From Rhizoclosmatium globosum (Eukaryota; Chytridiomycota; Chytridiomycetes; Chytridiales; Chytriomycetaceae): a DNA stretch of 64,000 nucleotides. Below are positions 48,290 through 59,221 of the stretch, piece by piece. Under the pieces are notes generated by a model. That model made no database searches. It was given only the letters and a program-made list of their open reading frames with translations, and had not been told where the DNA came from. Numbering within the stretch: the first letter of the stretch is position 1; each line of letters starts with the position of its first letter. Both the position numbers and the translations under genes were made by a program. The stretch is taken from NCBI GenBank assembly GCA_002104985.1, contig MCGO01000009.1:372001-436000 (forward strand). The letters are read 5' to 3'.

Positions 48290-49523
48290 TTAAACTCCGC
48301 CCAAACTACCTTCCAACCCTTCCACGCGTCTCAACACATCCTCCATCCCAACCTCAACAACGGATCCGTGACAAGAATATCTCTCAACAACTTTTGAAAC
48401 ACAGGACCATACTCACAACTCCTCGGAAACGTCAACTGTCCACCCACCGCCGCCGTCATACTCCCATCAAACGGCGAACACCCATACGCAAGCGCCCACA
48501 ATGTACACCCATACGCCCACACATCTGTGCGCTCATCAATCACTTGATCTGATTTCGGGTCAAAGAGTTCTGGGGCACGGAAGGGAGCTGTGACTGTTTC
48601 TGCGCAGAGTTCTTGGAGGGCGACTGATTCACGACGGGATGTTAGGCGGAGACGGGCGGGGGAGACGGAGCCGAGGTCGATTAGGAGGGCGCGGTTTGAG
48701 GAAGCGTCTAGCAGGATATTGGCGGGTTTTAGGTCGCGGAAGGCGAGGGGAGGGTTCTTTTTGCTGTTGGACGATAGTATGTGTTAAGTGGTGTTTGTGT
48801 GAAGCTTTGGGGAAGGAATCCTCACTGGAATGCAAGCAGTCCTCGTCCAATATCCCCATAATCTGCAATATTCTTTTGAGGGGAATCTTTTCTCCAGGCC
48901 GTAAATTATCAATCAAGTCCTGAGCGGTTCCACCTGAAAGGTACGGAAGCAGAAGCAGTCCCTCAGCAAGCACAGGCAGTTCCATCTGAGGTTGGGCCCC
49001 ACCACTCCTCGGAGACACCCTCAAATCTGCCCACGAAGAATCACTGAATCAAGCAGCTGAATCACGTATTGCGACCGCACGGCTCCGTGGGCACTGATTT
49101 CCGCTCGAAGTCTTTGTTCTTGTTCGGGAAGTTGGACACGAATCTTCTTTAATGCGTACATTTCTTGAGAGTTGGGGCTAGGCCTGGAGTGACTTCCTTG
49201 ACTAGGTAGACATAGGAGAAGCCTTTTGATGGGTAAGAGAGTGGGTTTAATAATAAGCTACCACAAAAGAAGGGGATAATCACCTCCTTCACCCAGCTGC
49301 CGAATCACTGTAAATCGTCTGTTTCGAATCCGGAATTGTTCTGGTTGAGAGAAACGGGCGAGGAGAGTGGCAAAGAAGGCTGCAACCAAATCCCAATAAT
49401 CTAATAGCTTATCCTGCACTTTGTGGATTGTTTCCCGAAGAGAGTGGCTGGCTGTATCATTCTTAGTATTAGGTACAAGGTGGTGAGGAGGAAGACATTA
49501 CTGCCAGGTCGTGAAGGTGGCAT
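48290..49523 (-). CDS. STK16/Env7-like serine/threonine kinase
   Basis: Membrane-trafficking kinase of the NAK group by homology. A short first exon (MPPSRPG) joins SHSLRETIHKVQDKLLDYWD. The kinase domain follows: FTVIRQLGEGGFSYVYLVKE is the Gly-rich loop, YALKKIRVQLPEQEQRLRAE carries the lysine and helix C, then FRDLKPANILLD and ALLIDLGSVSPARL, where DLG is the DFG equivalent, and RAPELFDPKSDQVIDERTDV, WAYGCTLWALAYGCSPFDG. The sequence VIDERTDVW is characteristic of STK16. An intron at about 48765-48830 separates GRGLLAFQ from the catalytic loop. Near 48337 one base seems missing; restoring it gives GMEDVLRRVEGLEGSL and a stop at 48290. Confidence 0.8.
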
Positions 49524-49640
49524 TGCGATTGAGGCAGGGTTTTTATGAAGATCTCACAAACCGCGTGGAACATTCAACAAAGATATTTCCCAACATAGCA
49601 TGTGTTACTCTGTATTCTCTCTAAACCAAATGTACAATAA

Positions 49641-51869
49641 TCATCTCTTCCGGCTCACTTGCGCCTCATCCTCCTCCGGCTCCATGAATCTTTTCATACC
49701 CGTCCCACCAAATCCACTTTCGTTACCCTGACCAAACACCATTCCCTGAGGTACGGGTAGGATAAATCCACCCATGCTTCCTTGCGCTAGGATCGATGAG
49801 TCCATGATGGGAGAGCCGACTTGAGGAATGCCACTGTATATTCCAGACCCGGTTTCAGCACCGTTCAGAGAGTCTGTTGCGGAAGAAACGTTTACGAGGG
49901 GGACCGGTTGTGTAGGTGTGCTGGAGTTACAGGTACTCCCTGTTGGTGGCGGTATGTGGGAGTTGAGATGTTGTTTGGGGTAGGTGTTGGAATTGTTGTT
50001 GATGTGTGAATGGAGTATATGAGTGGACTAAACGCATTGGATTTGCTTGAGGATTGAGTTGGTGATTTGATGTTGATGATGGGTGTAAGAAGGGATTGAA
50101 GTGTGGCGGGTGTTGTGGGAGTTGATGTATAGGTTGTGGTGGAGCAAGAGTGTTTGAAGACGGAAACGGTAAATGTGATTGTGGGCGGAGATTCGAAGTG
50201 GGTATTTGAGGACGGAATTGAAACGGCGGTCTATCAAACGGTGATGGTTGTTGTTGCTGGATTTGTTGCTGGTGTTGTTGTTGGTGGAGACTTCCCGGAT
50301 TCTGATGTATGGAGTGAACGCCGTATCCTTCACTTCGCATCACAATCGTTCTATTCGCCAGTTCTGCTGAGGTCTCAAATGTCTTGCTATTTTTAGCCGA
50401 TAGGCACTACGGTTTTTTCGTTAGTTCCAACTCTGACCTTAGTTTGAAATGGGGATCCCGCAGTATTGGAGCTTCAGATCTCTGTAGCAAATTCCGATTC
50501 AATCAGATATCGCTTGCTTTCATACGATCTACGCCTATAATAGCCTCACACCAATCTCTTCTATCCACGATTCCATATTCTAGAAACTTACCCCTCGAAA
50601 CACTTGAAGAAACATATCATACTCCTTTGTGGATATCAAAATCTGATGATCAAGAGCCATAACCAGAACTCTTTTCGATTGAACCAGATTCGCACTGATG
50701 GAATCAAATAGAGTGGTATCTGAGGGAGAGTTTATCGCATGTCGAACCCATTTCCGCCATATTTGAGTGGATGTTTGGCCATCGCGGAGTTGGCATTCAA
50801 CAAGCATTAGCGCGACAAGGTATAATGAAACTGGATCTTGTTTGAGGAAAATGACTGCAGGATCTTGCGGCGGAGGCGGTTGGGGTTGTGATGGGCCTGT
50901 TGATGATACAGCGATGGATGATGTGGAAGACGAGGAGTTGGGAAAGAGGAATCGACGAATGAGAATGAGAGCATGTAGTAGGAAATGAGTTCCAAATGGA
51001 TCTACGGGTGCTGCAAAGGCGGACGCAACGAGAATAGAAAGTCGGCGGAGGACTTGGACAGTTTGGGGGTTTATGTGCGTGAGATTTCTGTTTTGGCTGG
51101 ATTGATGCGGACTTTGAATGCTCTGAGATGGAGATGGAGATGGAGAAGTAGGGTGTGAAGGTACATGAGAAGAATTCACGGAAGGTGTCAACAGTTGCGA
51201 GAAGGAGCCTCCTATCATAGATCCTACGCCACTTCCACCAACGAAAGACCCCATAGAATTCGACTGTGGAACCATTGATTCGGTTTGCTGTTTGACGGCA
51301 GATATAAAAGCCTCTGCGTGTTCAGGATCCAGATTTCTGATAGTCTCTGAGTTCTTTGCAATGTGGGATTCCTTCATTGACAGGTCGACCGTCAACTTCT
51401 TTGCTTCTTTTTGGAGTTGCGGTCCTCGTTGGCGGTCTCTTATTGCAAGAGCAGGATTTGTATTGAGTTGCTGATAGGAGAGTTCGACTTTGGCGAGCCT
51501 GTTTCTGAGATGGAAGACTTCGACAGAGAGAGCAGCCAGGGCAGCCTTTGCACTTGCCAGGGAGGGAGAGTCTTCAGGGTTAGGGTTAACGATGTTGTTA
51601 ACCCTAAGGTCCTGTTGTTGGGTTGTTGTAGCTGTGGCAGTTGCAGTTTGAGACTGAGTCGACGAGGCCGCCAAACGAAGGGTTCGCAGCAACAGATCGA
51701 GGACCACCGCCACGCGTCCTTCCATAATGCCGCGGTTGTTCGAGTCGGCAGGGTTCGCAGAAAGCGCCGTTGCGGGCGAGGCAGTCGCACTCGCAGCAAT
51801 TTGGACGGGCGGAAGAATCAGCCGCGGCGGAAGAGTTCCTTCGACAAACGACGACACAAGAAACGACAT
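49641..51869 (-). CDS. Cyclin-like nuclear protein with Q-rich tail
   Basis: Exon 1 is 51869-50592, exon 2 starts at 50373. Residues about 270-425 look like a cyclin box: TVQVLRRLSILVASAFAAPV, FLLHALILIRRFLFP, VSLYLVALMLVECQLRDGQT, IWRKWVRHA and VLVMALDHQILISTKEYDMF, the last matching the end of helix 4 into helix 5. Upstream is an Ala/Gln-rich segment with a possible coiled coil (LSVEVFHLRNRLAKVELSYQ). The tail is Q/P/H-rich and ends near EEDEAQVSRKR with a stop at 49641. One frame change seems needed near 49950. Substrate kinase unknown. It is the second cyclin-like gene in this window. Confidence 0.5.
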
Positions 51870-52591
51870 TGGCTCGGCTTCTCAGTCTTCAGTTGCAGGT
51901 TTCAAGTCAATGTTTATGTTGAGAGAAAAATCTATTTTTAGACAAGTCGAACTCTTCTCTTTTGTGGTTCGACTTGGGCTGTGTCTTGCCTCTTGGCTGC
52001 GACGCCTGTTTTCGTACTCTTGGTGTTTCGTATGCATCTCACAGGCAGTCTGTTGTTCTCCTTGAGGCTGATATTGGCGGGCTGTTTCCAACCTTGGGCT
52101 TGTGTCGGCCTCAATCAACAACCAACCTCATCAGGTTACGTCAACAAAGACTAACAAACACCTAATAAGAATCCTAAAAAACGATGTTTTTGCTGTTGGC
52201 CGTTTTTGTTGACGATCCATTGTGCCAAGGTTTGCCAATCAAGTCCTGGAACCATCAAAATCTTGGCAGGATCGGTCGGTTCAATGACGGTCGGAAGGAG
52301 AAACGCAAACTCGGTCAATCTTATTGAATGATTGTCATAGATTCATTATGTAATTAACATGCCTTTTTTCTTCCTTCACTGTTTTTTCTTACATTTATTG
52401 CTACATTCATTGCATTCATTGTGAATAGAAGAAGATAAGACAAAAATGGATAATGCTGCTTCTCAATGCAACGTGACATATTGATATGCAGCCCCTTCAT
52501 ACGTAGATGCAATCGCTTCTTTAATACAGGTCAAGGATCCCTTGCTTTACTTAAGATTATTGAAATGATTACGTCTCCGCCGTGGCGAAGC
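51870..52591. other. Intergenic, left border of the mobile island
   Basis: No intact gene. Marks the change from compact gene-dense DNA to the repeat-rich stretch that follows. Confidence 0.4.
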
Positions 52592-52665
52592 AGATTTTTT
52601 GTGTTTCGGCATTTGATTTGATTTGAATCTGCTTCGAAAAATCAAATCAAATCAAATGGATCCAG
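52592..52665. repeat. Inverted repeat with ATCAA tandem units
   Basis: GAAGCAGATTTTTTG near 52588 faces TGAATCTGCTTCGAAAAATC near 52624, and a GATTTGATTTGA stretch faces AAATCAAATCAAATC, so the DNA can fold into a long hairpin. The arm contains repeats of ATCAA. It could be a terminal or subterminal part of a mobile element. Confidence 0.5.
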
Positions 52666-52761
52666 AAAAATATTACAAAAGCCGGCCTTCCCTACTATTA
52701 TTTTCAGAGACGAAGAACATTCATCTTCATTTTTTCTTTGCCGATCTTGACCACATGTCAT

Positions 52762-52833
52762 GGGCGAATGGCCAAATGGTTACCGCGCTCGACTATGAAT
52801 CAAGAGGTTCTAGGTTCGACCCCTGGTACAGAT
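52762..52833 (+). repeat. tRNA-like sequence (possible SINE head or tRNA relic)
   Basis: A good box A (TGGCCAAATGG) and box B with a perfect T-arm (CTAGG TTCGACC CCTGG) are spaced as in a tRNA, and the anticodon stem-loop CTCGA CTATGAA TCAAG would give anticodon ATG. The acceptor arms GGGCGAA and TACAGAT do not pair. So it is probably not a functional tRNA. It lies just upstream of the Fanzor coding region. Confidence 0.5.
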
Positions 52834-52887
52834 CCTGTTGCTGAGAGGAAGAAAGCCGGAAAAACTCCGGGTAAACCCCAACGGAAA

Positions 52888-55800
52888 ATGAGATCAGATA
52901 AAAAAGATAACAGTGAAAATTGCATTCGAGAAAAAAACACGAGCCAACTGATGAGGCCTTGCCTCCTATCTATTCTTCTCATTCTTTTGGTCGCCACTTC
53001 TGTCATTCATATGGCTCAAAACAACTTCCATCGCACTCGCCATGTTGGAGCAAGACAAGCTACTCGACCAGAACTACGTTGTGTAATGGGGCCACTCTTA
53101 CAAGAGTTTGCAAGAAATGTGTCCCTCCTACGCTCCGATGCCATGCTTGCAATCAACCTTCACCTAGAGCGCAACCCAACTGGTATTTAACAGCTCAAAT
53201 TAATATCGTTTAAATTCATTGGGACTTAAAATTAGGTCACGATCATCTTGACATTGAGTTTTCAGAATCCTTCTTCCAATTTGCACTCAAGTATGCTTCT
53301 GGAAATCTGCTCGCCAATAATTATCATGCCCCACTTCCAATTGGTTTTGTACTTCCTGGCAATCCTGTTGGCACACCCTACATCCTTCCAGTTGGTGCAG
53401 CCCTTCAGGCACACCAAAACACCCGCCGTTCTGTCACAAGACATTACTTGTTGGAAACTTTCCAAAACTTTCATCATCCATTTAGTTGTGACAACAATGG
53501 TTTTCAGAATGGACAACCCATCCAACCTGGTCTTCGAATGGTTCCCCTCTTTAACTGTCCCGGCTATGAATGGGAGCAAGTTATTGCCATTGAAGCCAAA
53601 CGATTGCGTACAGACTTTGAAAATGCACTTGCTCGCAGATTCATTGCCAATTTAGGCAAGCTGGCTGAGGAGGTTTGTTGATCTTGTCTGAAATTTACTT
53701 TAAATCTTACAACATAATTCAGGTTTTCAACTTTCATTGCTTCCTGCATGGATACCAACCTACCGCTGTTATCAAGGCAACTGCAAAGACAGCAATATAC
53801 AATTACCTGACCCCACCATTTGGTGCCCCACTTGCACTTCCTGTAGCAGTTCCACAGGCAGTGACCAACAATATTGTTGCATTTCTTCTCCATCACAGAC
53901 AGTTTCTTGTTGCCATGCCCTTCAATAACATTCAGCGTGGCCCACACTTTGAAATGAATCTTATTAGGGCAATGTCAAGAATGGGCAATAATATTTTGGC
54001 TTATACCAGAGAGTAAGTTTTTATCTGTCAAGCCTTCATTTGCTAATTTCAAACATACTACCATTGAAACAGTTTTATTCGCCCAGATATGGCACTCCTT
54101 GGAAGTGAAGCTTATTTTCCTCTTGCACCACTTCCAACCAATGCTACCACGGCTCAAGCAGTCTTTTGTGGGATAGACTATCGTGTTCTATGTCAATATT
54201 TTATGCCACGACTGAGGGACCTTTTGGGGCCTCTTGCTGTTCCACTTCCTCAACCACCAGGTGGAGTTAACTTTCCACCTTCACTTGTAGCTGCTGCTGC
54301 ACATTTCCAGCACATCATTGTACCTGCATTGGGAATAATTAGTCCACCAAATGGGGTTGGAAGATACAATGGTCATGGAGGGACTCGAGCTGAACATCGT
54401 GGCATAATTGGACTGTTTTTTCGAGTTGAATCTGTTCGCTGGAGTCGCCACTTGAGGAATGATGTTGATTGTATGTAAAACTTTATTGCATTGAATAATT
54501 CTAAAGGGCCCTAGCTTCATATTATCTTCAAACTGATGGCAGAAGCTTTTCATGGACTCTGAATACCAGACAAGCCTTTGTTCAGAACAATCTTGCAGCA
54601 AATGCCAACAGAGTTCCTCACAAAAGTTGGACTGATGATGCAAATTCACTCCCACAAAATTATAACTATAACCAATTCATGATAAATGGTCGTGGAATGG
54701 TGCGTGTGGATCATCACATAAACAATATGGGAATTGTGAATCAAATTCAAGCTGGAATCTTGGATCCTCACAATGTTATTAGTGTTGACCCAGGTTTGAT
54801 TTCTGTGTTTGGCTTACTAAATCAGCTTCTAATATTTATTTTACCTATTTAGGTATCAGGAATGTTGTAACTTGTGTCAATAGTGATATCCAGCTCCAAA
54901 TCAACAATGCTGCTGTTGCTCCAGTTCCAGTACCTCCGCCTGCACATCCTCCATCACGACAAATTATTCATGACCACGTTGTTCAGGTTTCCCATGGTCA
55001 TATGCGTCAAATCAATGGTTCTAAGCTCTCTGAAAAGAGGGAAGAGGTGTTCCGAGACAATGATCACCGCATCAACTTTGCATATGATGTCCTTGCTCAA
55101 AATTCTCCACGTGTTATTGGTCAACGTACACTGGGTCATTGGTGTCAATGGACCTGGATGGTCAAGCATTTCCAGTCAGAATTCTTGTTGCAAGAGTATT
55201 CTCGTCCCCAGCATCTAAAGTGGAAGCAGAGCAGTCGTATGAAACACCAGCGGGCTGAACAAGCTCTCATCAATCGTATGGCTGGGCGCATGACAGACAC
55301 TGATTGGAACAGTATGCAAGGCAGGATTGTTCCTGGAGCAAGAAAACTCCGCCGTCGAACACGCCGCTTGAATAATATTCCAGCTTTTCCTGTTGCACCA
55401 GTCTATTTTGCTTATGGCGATGGATCTTGGAATCACCAGAGACCATGGGCACCTGTTCCCAACAATGTCAGTTTAACGCAATGGTTGGCAATACTAAATA
55501 TGTGTTTTTCACACAGAGAATCAGAGAAAAGGCTGCTCATGAGCACTTTGTGTTTGTTATTGATGAGCATTTGACTTCACAGCGGTCCCATCGTCTCAGT
55601 GCTGGCTATGAGGCAGGAGGTGTGTTCCAATATCCACCAGTTGTGACAGTAAGTAATCAACAAAGTAAGTCTTACATTAATGTTGGACTAGGTTCGACGT
55701 CCTATTCTTAGATGCCCCCACAAGAAACGCAAGTTTCAGGATCTTCACTGGAGAAAATACTGCATTGATGATGACAAACAACCAATGCATCCCTTTGTTC

Positions 55801-56016
55801 AATGCCCTGATCTTACTAACATCCAGAGTTCAGTTTATGGTCTTGTTGAGTGCCCACTCATTCCAGGACCCCCTACTGTATGTATGCTTGTGACTGGTAC
55901 CAGCACTAACATTTGTTGCTAAGATTGTGGACAAAGATATTCAAGCTGCATGCAACATTCGCCACTTGCTGTTTCATTACAATCATACTGGTGGTCGACC
56001 TGCAGCTTTCATTTAA
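52888..56016 (+). CDS. Fanzor nuclease (eukaryotic TnpB-like RuvC protein)
   Basis: Programmable RNA-guided endonuclease family carried by eukaryotic mobile elements. Nine exons: 52888-53182, 53236-53672, 53723-54012, 54073-54470, 54515-54793, 54853-55466, 55517-55648, 55692-55877 and 55924-56016; they sum to 2724 nt, exactly 908 codons, with no frame break. RuvC-I is ISVDPGIRNVVTC (Asp), with the following helical segment HMRQINGSKLSEKREE. The segment VYFAYGDGSW then APVPNNRIREKA leads to RuvC-II FVFVIDEHLTSQRS (Glu). RuvC-III is VDKDIQAACNI (Asp). All three acidic residues are therefore kept. The zinc ribbon is atypical: Cys after TS are replaced, though LRCP, QCP and ECP follow. The start could instead be 53011 (MAQNNFHRTRHVG), giving 866 residues; the stretch between is hydrophobic and unusual. 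Call is by motif order, which is characteristic. Confidence 0.85.
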
Positions 56017-56319
56017 CAGCCCTGGATACATTCCTGATTAACAATACAAAGAAATTTGGTATGGCCTTGCTTTCCTTATGGCATAATTCTAATTATTTTT
56101 TACAGGTATGTTTTTTTCTTTTACCTTTTGTTTTTTTTTAATGTTCTTCTAAAATGTTAAATACAGTAGAGCTGACTGAACATTATAATCGAAACTTACG
56201 GCAACGGAGAAGGGTCAGGTCTTTTTTGATTCACAAAAGTACAAATCGGGTTCATGTTTTTGGACACTCCGTTTAAATTGGAACAAACGCAATGGTCCTC
56301 GTCTTACATTTACCCTCAA
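56017..56319. other. Fanzor 3' flank, candidate guide-RNA region
   Basis: In studied Fanzor and TnpB loci the guide RNA overlaps or follows the 3' end of the nuclease gene. This stretch contains T-runs at about 56107 and 56128 and no coding potential. No specific fold is claimed; position is the only evidence. Confidence 0.25.
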
Positions 56320-57656
56320 ATGTCCCTCACAGCACGGCTTACGGACCTGAAACAAGCTCTTGACAGTGATTTGATCACAATTGACAAATTTGAGGCCCAA
56401 AAGCAGCTGATCTTGGCATCCATTGTGGTAAACTTAAACAATTTAAGGATCTATGTGATACAGTACGTACCAGTGGAACAATACGTCACCACTAACCGCA
56501 TTCCGTTTAGGTGTTTGCGTTCCTGGGGAAAGACTCCGTTAATGAGGTTCATCAAAAGTTGTATGGTTGCTTGTCTGAATACGCAAATACTTCATCTGAG
56601 TTCGAAGAATTTGGGCTGCCGAAGAAGGAGGCTTGTTCAATTGGAGACATTAAAGGTGCCCACCGTGATATTTCTGCTGCTGAGAATGCAGCTGATATCT
56701 CCGCTATGTTTGGAATGACTGGTCAAGGGCAGCAAAAGTCTGTAAAACTGTCCTTCGTATTTGAGCTCAAAAAGCAAGTGGAGTTAAAGACGCTGCATCA
56801 ATCTCGCCACCTGTCACTCAAGCAGAAGGCTCCAGAGCCTGAATATGTCAAAGCCAAGGAGATCCACATGAATCTTTGGGATGCCACGCATGAGAGCTGT
56901 CATTACAAAACTGTTGATGTTGAGATTGAAATTGGAGGAGATGTTATGGGGAAAGGTTCAGCGAAAGAAGCATATTCCATGAAAATCAAAGGTAAACATA
57001 ATTATACCAATACACACTTCATCAACTTTATTTTTCAGGTCGCTCTATTCCATTTGTTGCCAAAAGGTACAGCGATCCACTTCAAAATACATCTTTTGTT
57101 TGGAGACTTGTGGACAATTCCTTAGCAAATTCAAATCAGCTATTGCTGTGGCACAGGGAAAGAATGGTGCTGACAATATGGAGTCACTTGTAGATGACCT
57201 TGTGTTTGCGAATGGGTTTATTATCAAAGTCGACTCTGCAGGAGGAGCTCCTGAATATTGGATGGGAGAAGAACTTATCACTGGGAACTTTAAAAAGTAC
57301 CAAAGTAATCACGAGTTTGGAAACGTTACAGGAATTGCTGCAAAAGTCATGGATTGCTTTTCACACTATTCTTGGGTTGTTTCAGAGGGCAAGCTGTTAA
57401 TTTGTGATCTTCAAGGTACTTGCTGTCTCCTTCTCATGACTCTAATTTGAATTTAGGAAATATTGAATCAAAACTCCTTACTGACCCCCAAATCCATACA
57501 TCAAACGAACCAGAGATCAAGGAAATGTATTCTTGCCGGGACTTGTCTGACGAAGGAATCCAGATTTTTTTCAACCAGCATAAGTGCTCCATTTACTGTG
57601 AAGCAATTAGTATTGACAAGAACCGACTGGAAACTTACACTGACAATGATCATTGA
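56320..57656 (+). CDS. Alpha-kinase (MHCK/eEF2K type) protein, one frame break
   Basis: Atypical protein kinase. Exons 56320-56427, 56511-56991, 57039-57415 and 57457-57656. The N-terminal 110 residues (MSLTARLTDLKQALDSDLIT) look helical. The catalytic domain begins GGDVMGKGSAKEAYSMKIKG with IPFVAKRYSDP holding the Lys, continues with EYWMGEELITGNFKKYQSNH, CFSHYSWVVSEGKLLICDLQ, LTDPQIHTSN, then FFNQHKCSIYC, the zinc-binding end that typifies the family. One T seems missing near 57086 in a T run; restoring it links the two frames. It lies head to tail with the Fanzor gene and convergent with the integrase. Alpha-kinases are common passengers in fungal accessory DNA, so cargo status is plausible but inferred. 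Confidence 0.82.
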
Positions 57657-57685
57657 ATGAGTTTAATGTCTTTTATTTGAATAAA

Positions 57686-58960
57686 TCAGGAAGTATTAAC
57701 AATAATTTCTTGAATTTTATGAACCAACTCCCATGCATTTGTCAGCTCCACTCGAGGACGACCAAGACAGTTATACGCAATTTCAAACGCAACTTTGGCG
57801 TCTTCAGGAAGGTATTGTGCAATGAGGGGGTCAGATTGTAACGTAGCTATGGCATCGTCGATCAACTGCATATCGACTGATATACCACAGTTCATACCCC
57901 CAAATCTGTTTGGACATGAATAACAAAAGTGCGGCGCAGCAGAGAGAAGCAAACAATTTTTATTGGCTTGGCGGCGCTATCGTCGAATTTAGAACGTAAA
58001 TGATCCAGACCCAAAACACTCACATTATGATTCACATGGTCAGAGTACTCGTCAAGCAGTTGTTGTATTAACGGAATCCAGATGTACAAATAGATATCGA
58101 TCCAGCTGGTCTCTTTCATTCCAAAGGTGTGGTTGATTGAATCCTGCCTCCAACACTTCTCCCAATTTGTATCCCTTTGATTTCAGCCAGCAAGTCCATG
58201 CAGATTCAATTTTGGTATTTCGAGTAGAAGGTACAAATCGGTGGGCATGTTGCAAATCCATCCCTGTATTGTGGAGTTCATGAAGTGCTCCCTGCATTGC
58301 TGCTACGTCAACAGTCTCTGTTCCAAGGTCTGACCCAGTTGTTAACGGAAATACACGGTGTTCCTTGATGCCCTCCAGGTAGTATAAGAGAATGACTCAA
58401 GGATCATGGTTTGTGACAAACACTCGCAACCATATCCACTTCCCACTCCAGAAGTCTTTGCAGCCATGAATGGCAAGGTAGTACTTGGTGAGCTTATTGT
58501 GTCCATTGAAACACCAACAATCATTTGGTCCTGCAGCCCACGCCATCCGACGTCCAAGTCTATGCTTTTTTTGTTCTGCAACCCCTGCAGGATCCAAAGC
58601 TTTCAGCAGTAATGCAACATGGTCTCTGTCTAATACTTTAATTTGCTTTCCTCAGTATGATGGTACTCACTCTTTAGCAAAGAGCTTGTGCTTTTCTCGT
58701 AAGACTCTGGTCATCTCGCCAGTTCCAAGCTGTTCATTTTCTCCTTCTAACTCAATAACAAGTGCATCTAAAATATGTTGCTCTTGAATTGCTTCTCCAA
58801 CAGCTTTGTATTGGGCAGTGCTTCGGCGGAGGTTCCATTTAGCCAGACGCCGCTTTACTGTCTCTGGACTATGACGGATGATGAGCAGGAGGTAATTCAG
58901 AGGGTCCTGACATGTGCTGAGTCGGTTGTTTGACTTGCCCTTGACTTCATCTAATCAAGC
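57686..58960 (-). pseudogene. rve-type integrase/transposase, degraded
   Basis: A minus-strand gene of the integrase-core group found in some fungal and animal elements. Order: HSPETVKRRLAKWNLRRSTA (helix-turn-helix), then KVLDRDHVALLLKALDPAGV, then WCFNGHNKLTKYYLAIHGCKDFWSGKWIWL, where the family has a DG-x-DK motif. Here both Asp are Asn, so the first catalytic residue seems lost. The second Asp is in TTGSDLGTETVDVAAMQ and the Glu in VPSTRNTKIESAW. A C-terminal part continues LIQQLLDEYSDHVNHNVSVL to the stop at 57686. Frame breaks occur near 58400, 58300, 58085 and 57950. The start is not resolved. Confidence 0.6.
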
Positions 58961-58999
58961 ATCTGCTCTTGTTAGTCTTCAAACTCGCAGCAATGCAAA

Positions 59000-59180
59000 T
59001 ATTGGGTCTTGGATGATGGAGGTTTGATGCTGGATTTGGAGATGCTGATACAAGATCAACCAAGTTGAATATTGCAAGTACAATATTGGAGGAGGAAAGG
59101 AAAAGAGTGAAGTAAAATGAAGGGGAGTTACATTTTTCTTACAATCAAAGCACAATGAAAATATGAGCTTCAGTGCCAAC
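59000..59180 (-). repeat. Dispersed repeat, copy A
   Basis: Matches 61690-61865 with about three quarters of bases alike by eye, sharing GCTGGATTTGGAGATG, GGAGGAGGAAAG and ATCAA-rich parts in the same order. Strand is arbitrary. Probably two copies of an old element. Confidence 0.5.
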
Positions 59181-59221
59181 TGAACTCAGTAACAAAATTT
59201 TTTTGTAAATAAAAGTGAACT

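Noticed and set aside
48280..48552. Plus-strand basic protein opposite the STK16-like kinase
   Set aside because: It is the antisense shadow of the conserved kinase exon; the kinase motifs are unambiguous on the minus strand.
52888..53010. Signal peptide or membrane anchor on the Fanzor
   Set aside because: The hydrophobic stretch before MAQNNFHRTRHVG is probably upstream of the true start; a nuclear nuclease would not be expected to carry it.
52888..57656. Giant-virus origin of the Fanzor and alpha-kinase segment
   Set aside because: Both genes are split by many spliceosomal introns and lie among eukaryotic DNA transposons; no viral core gene is nearby.
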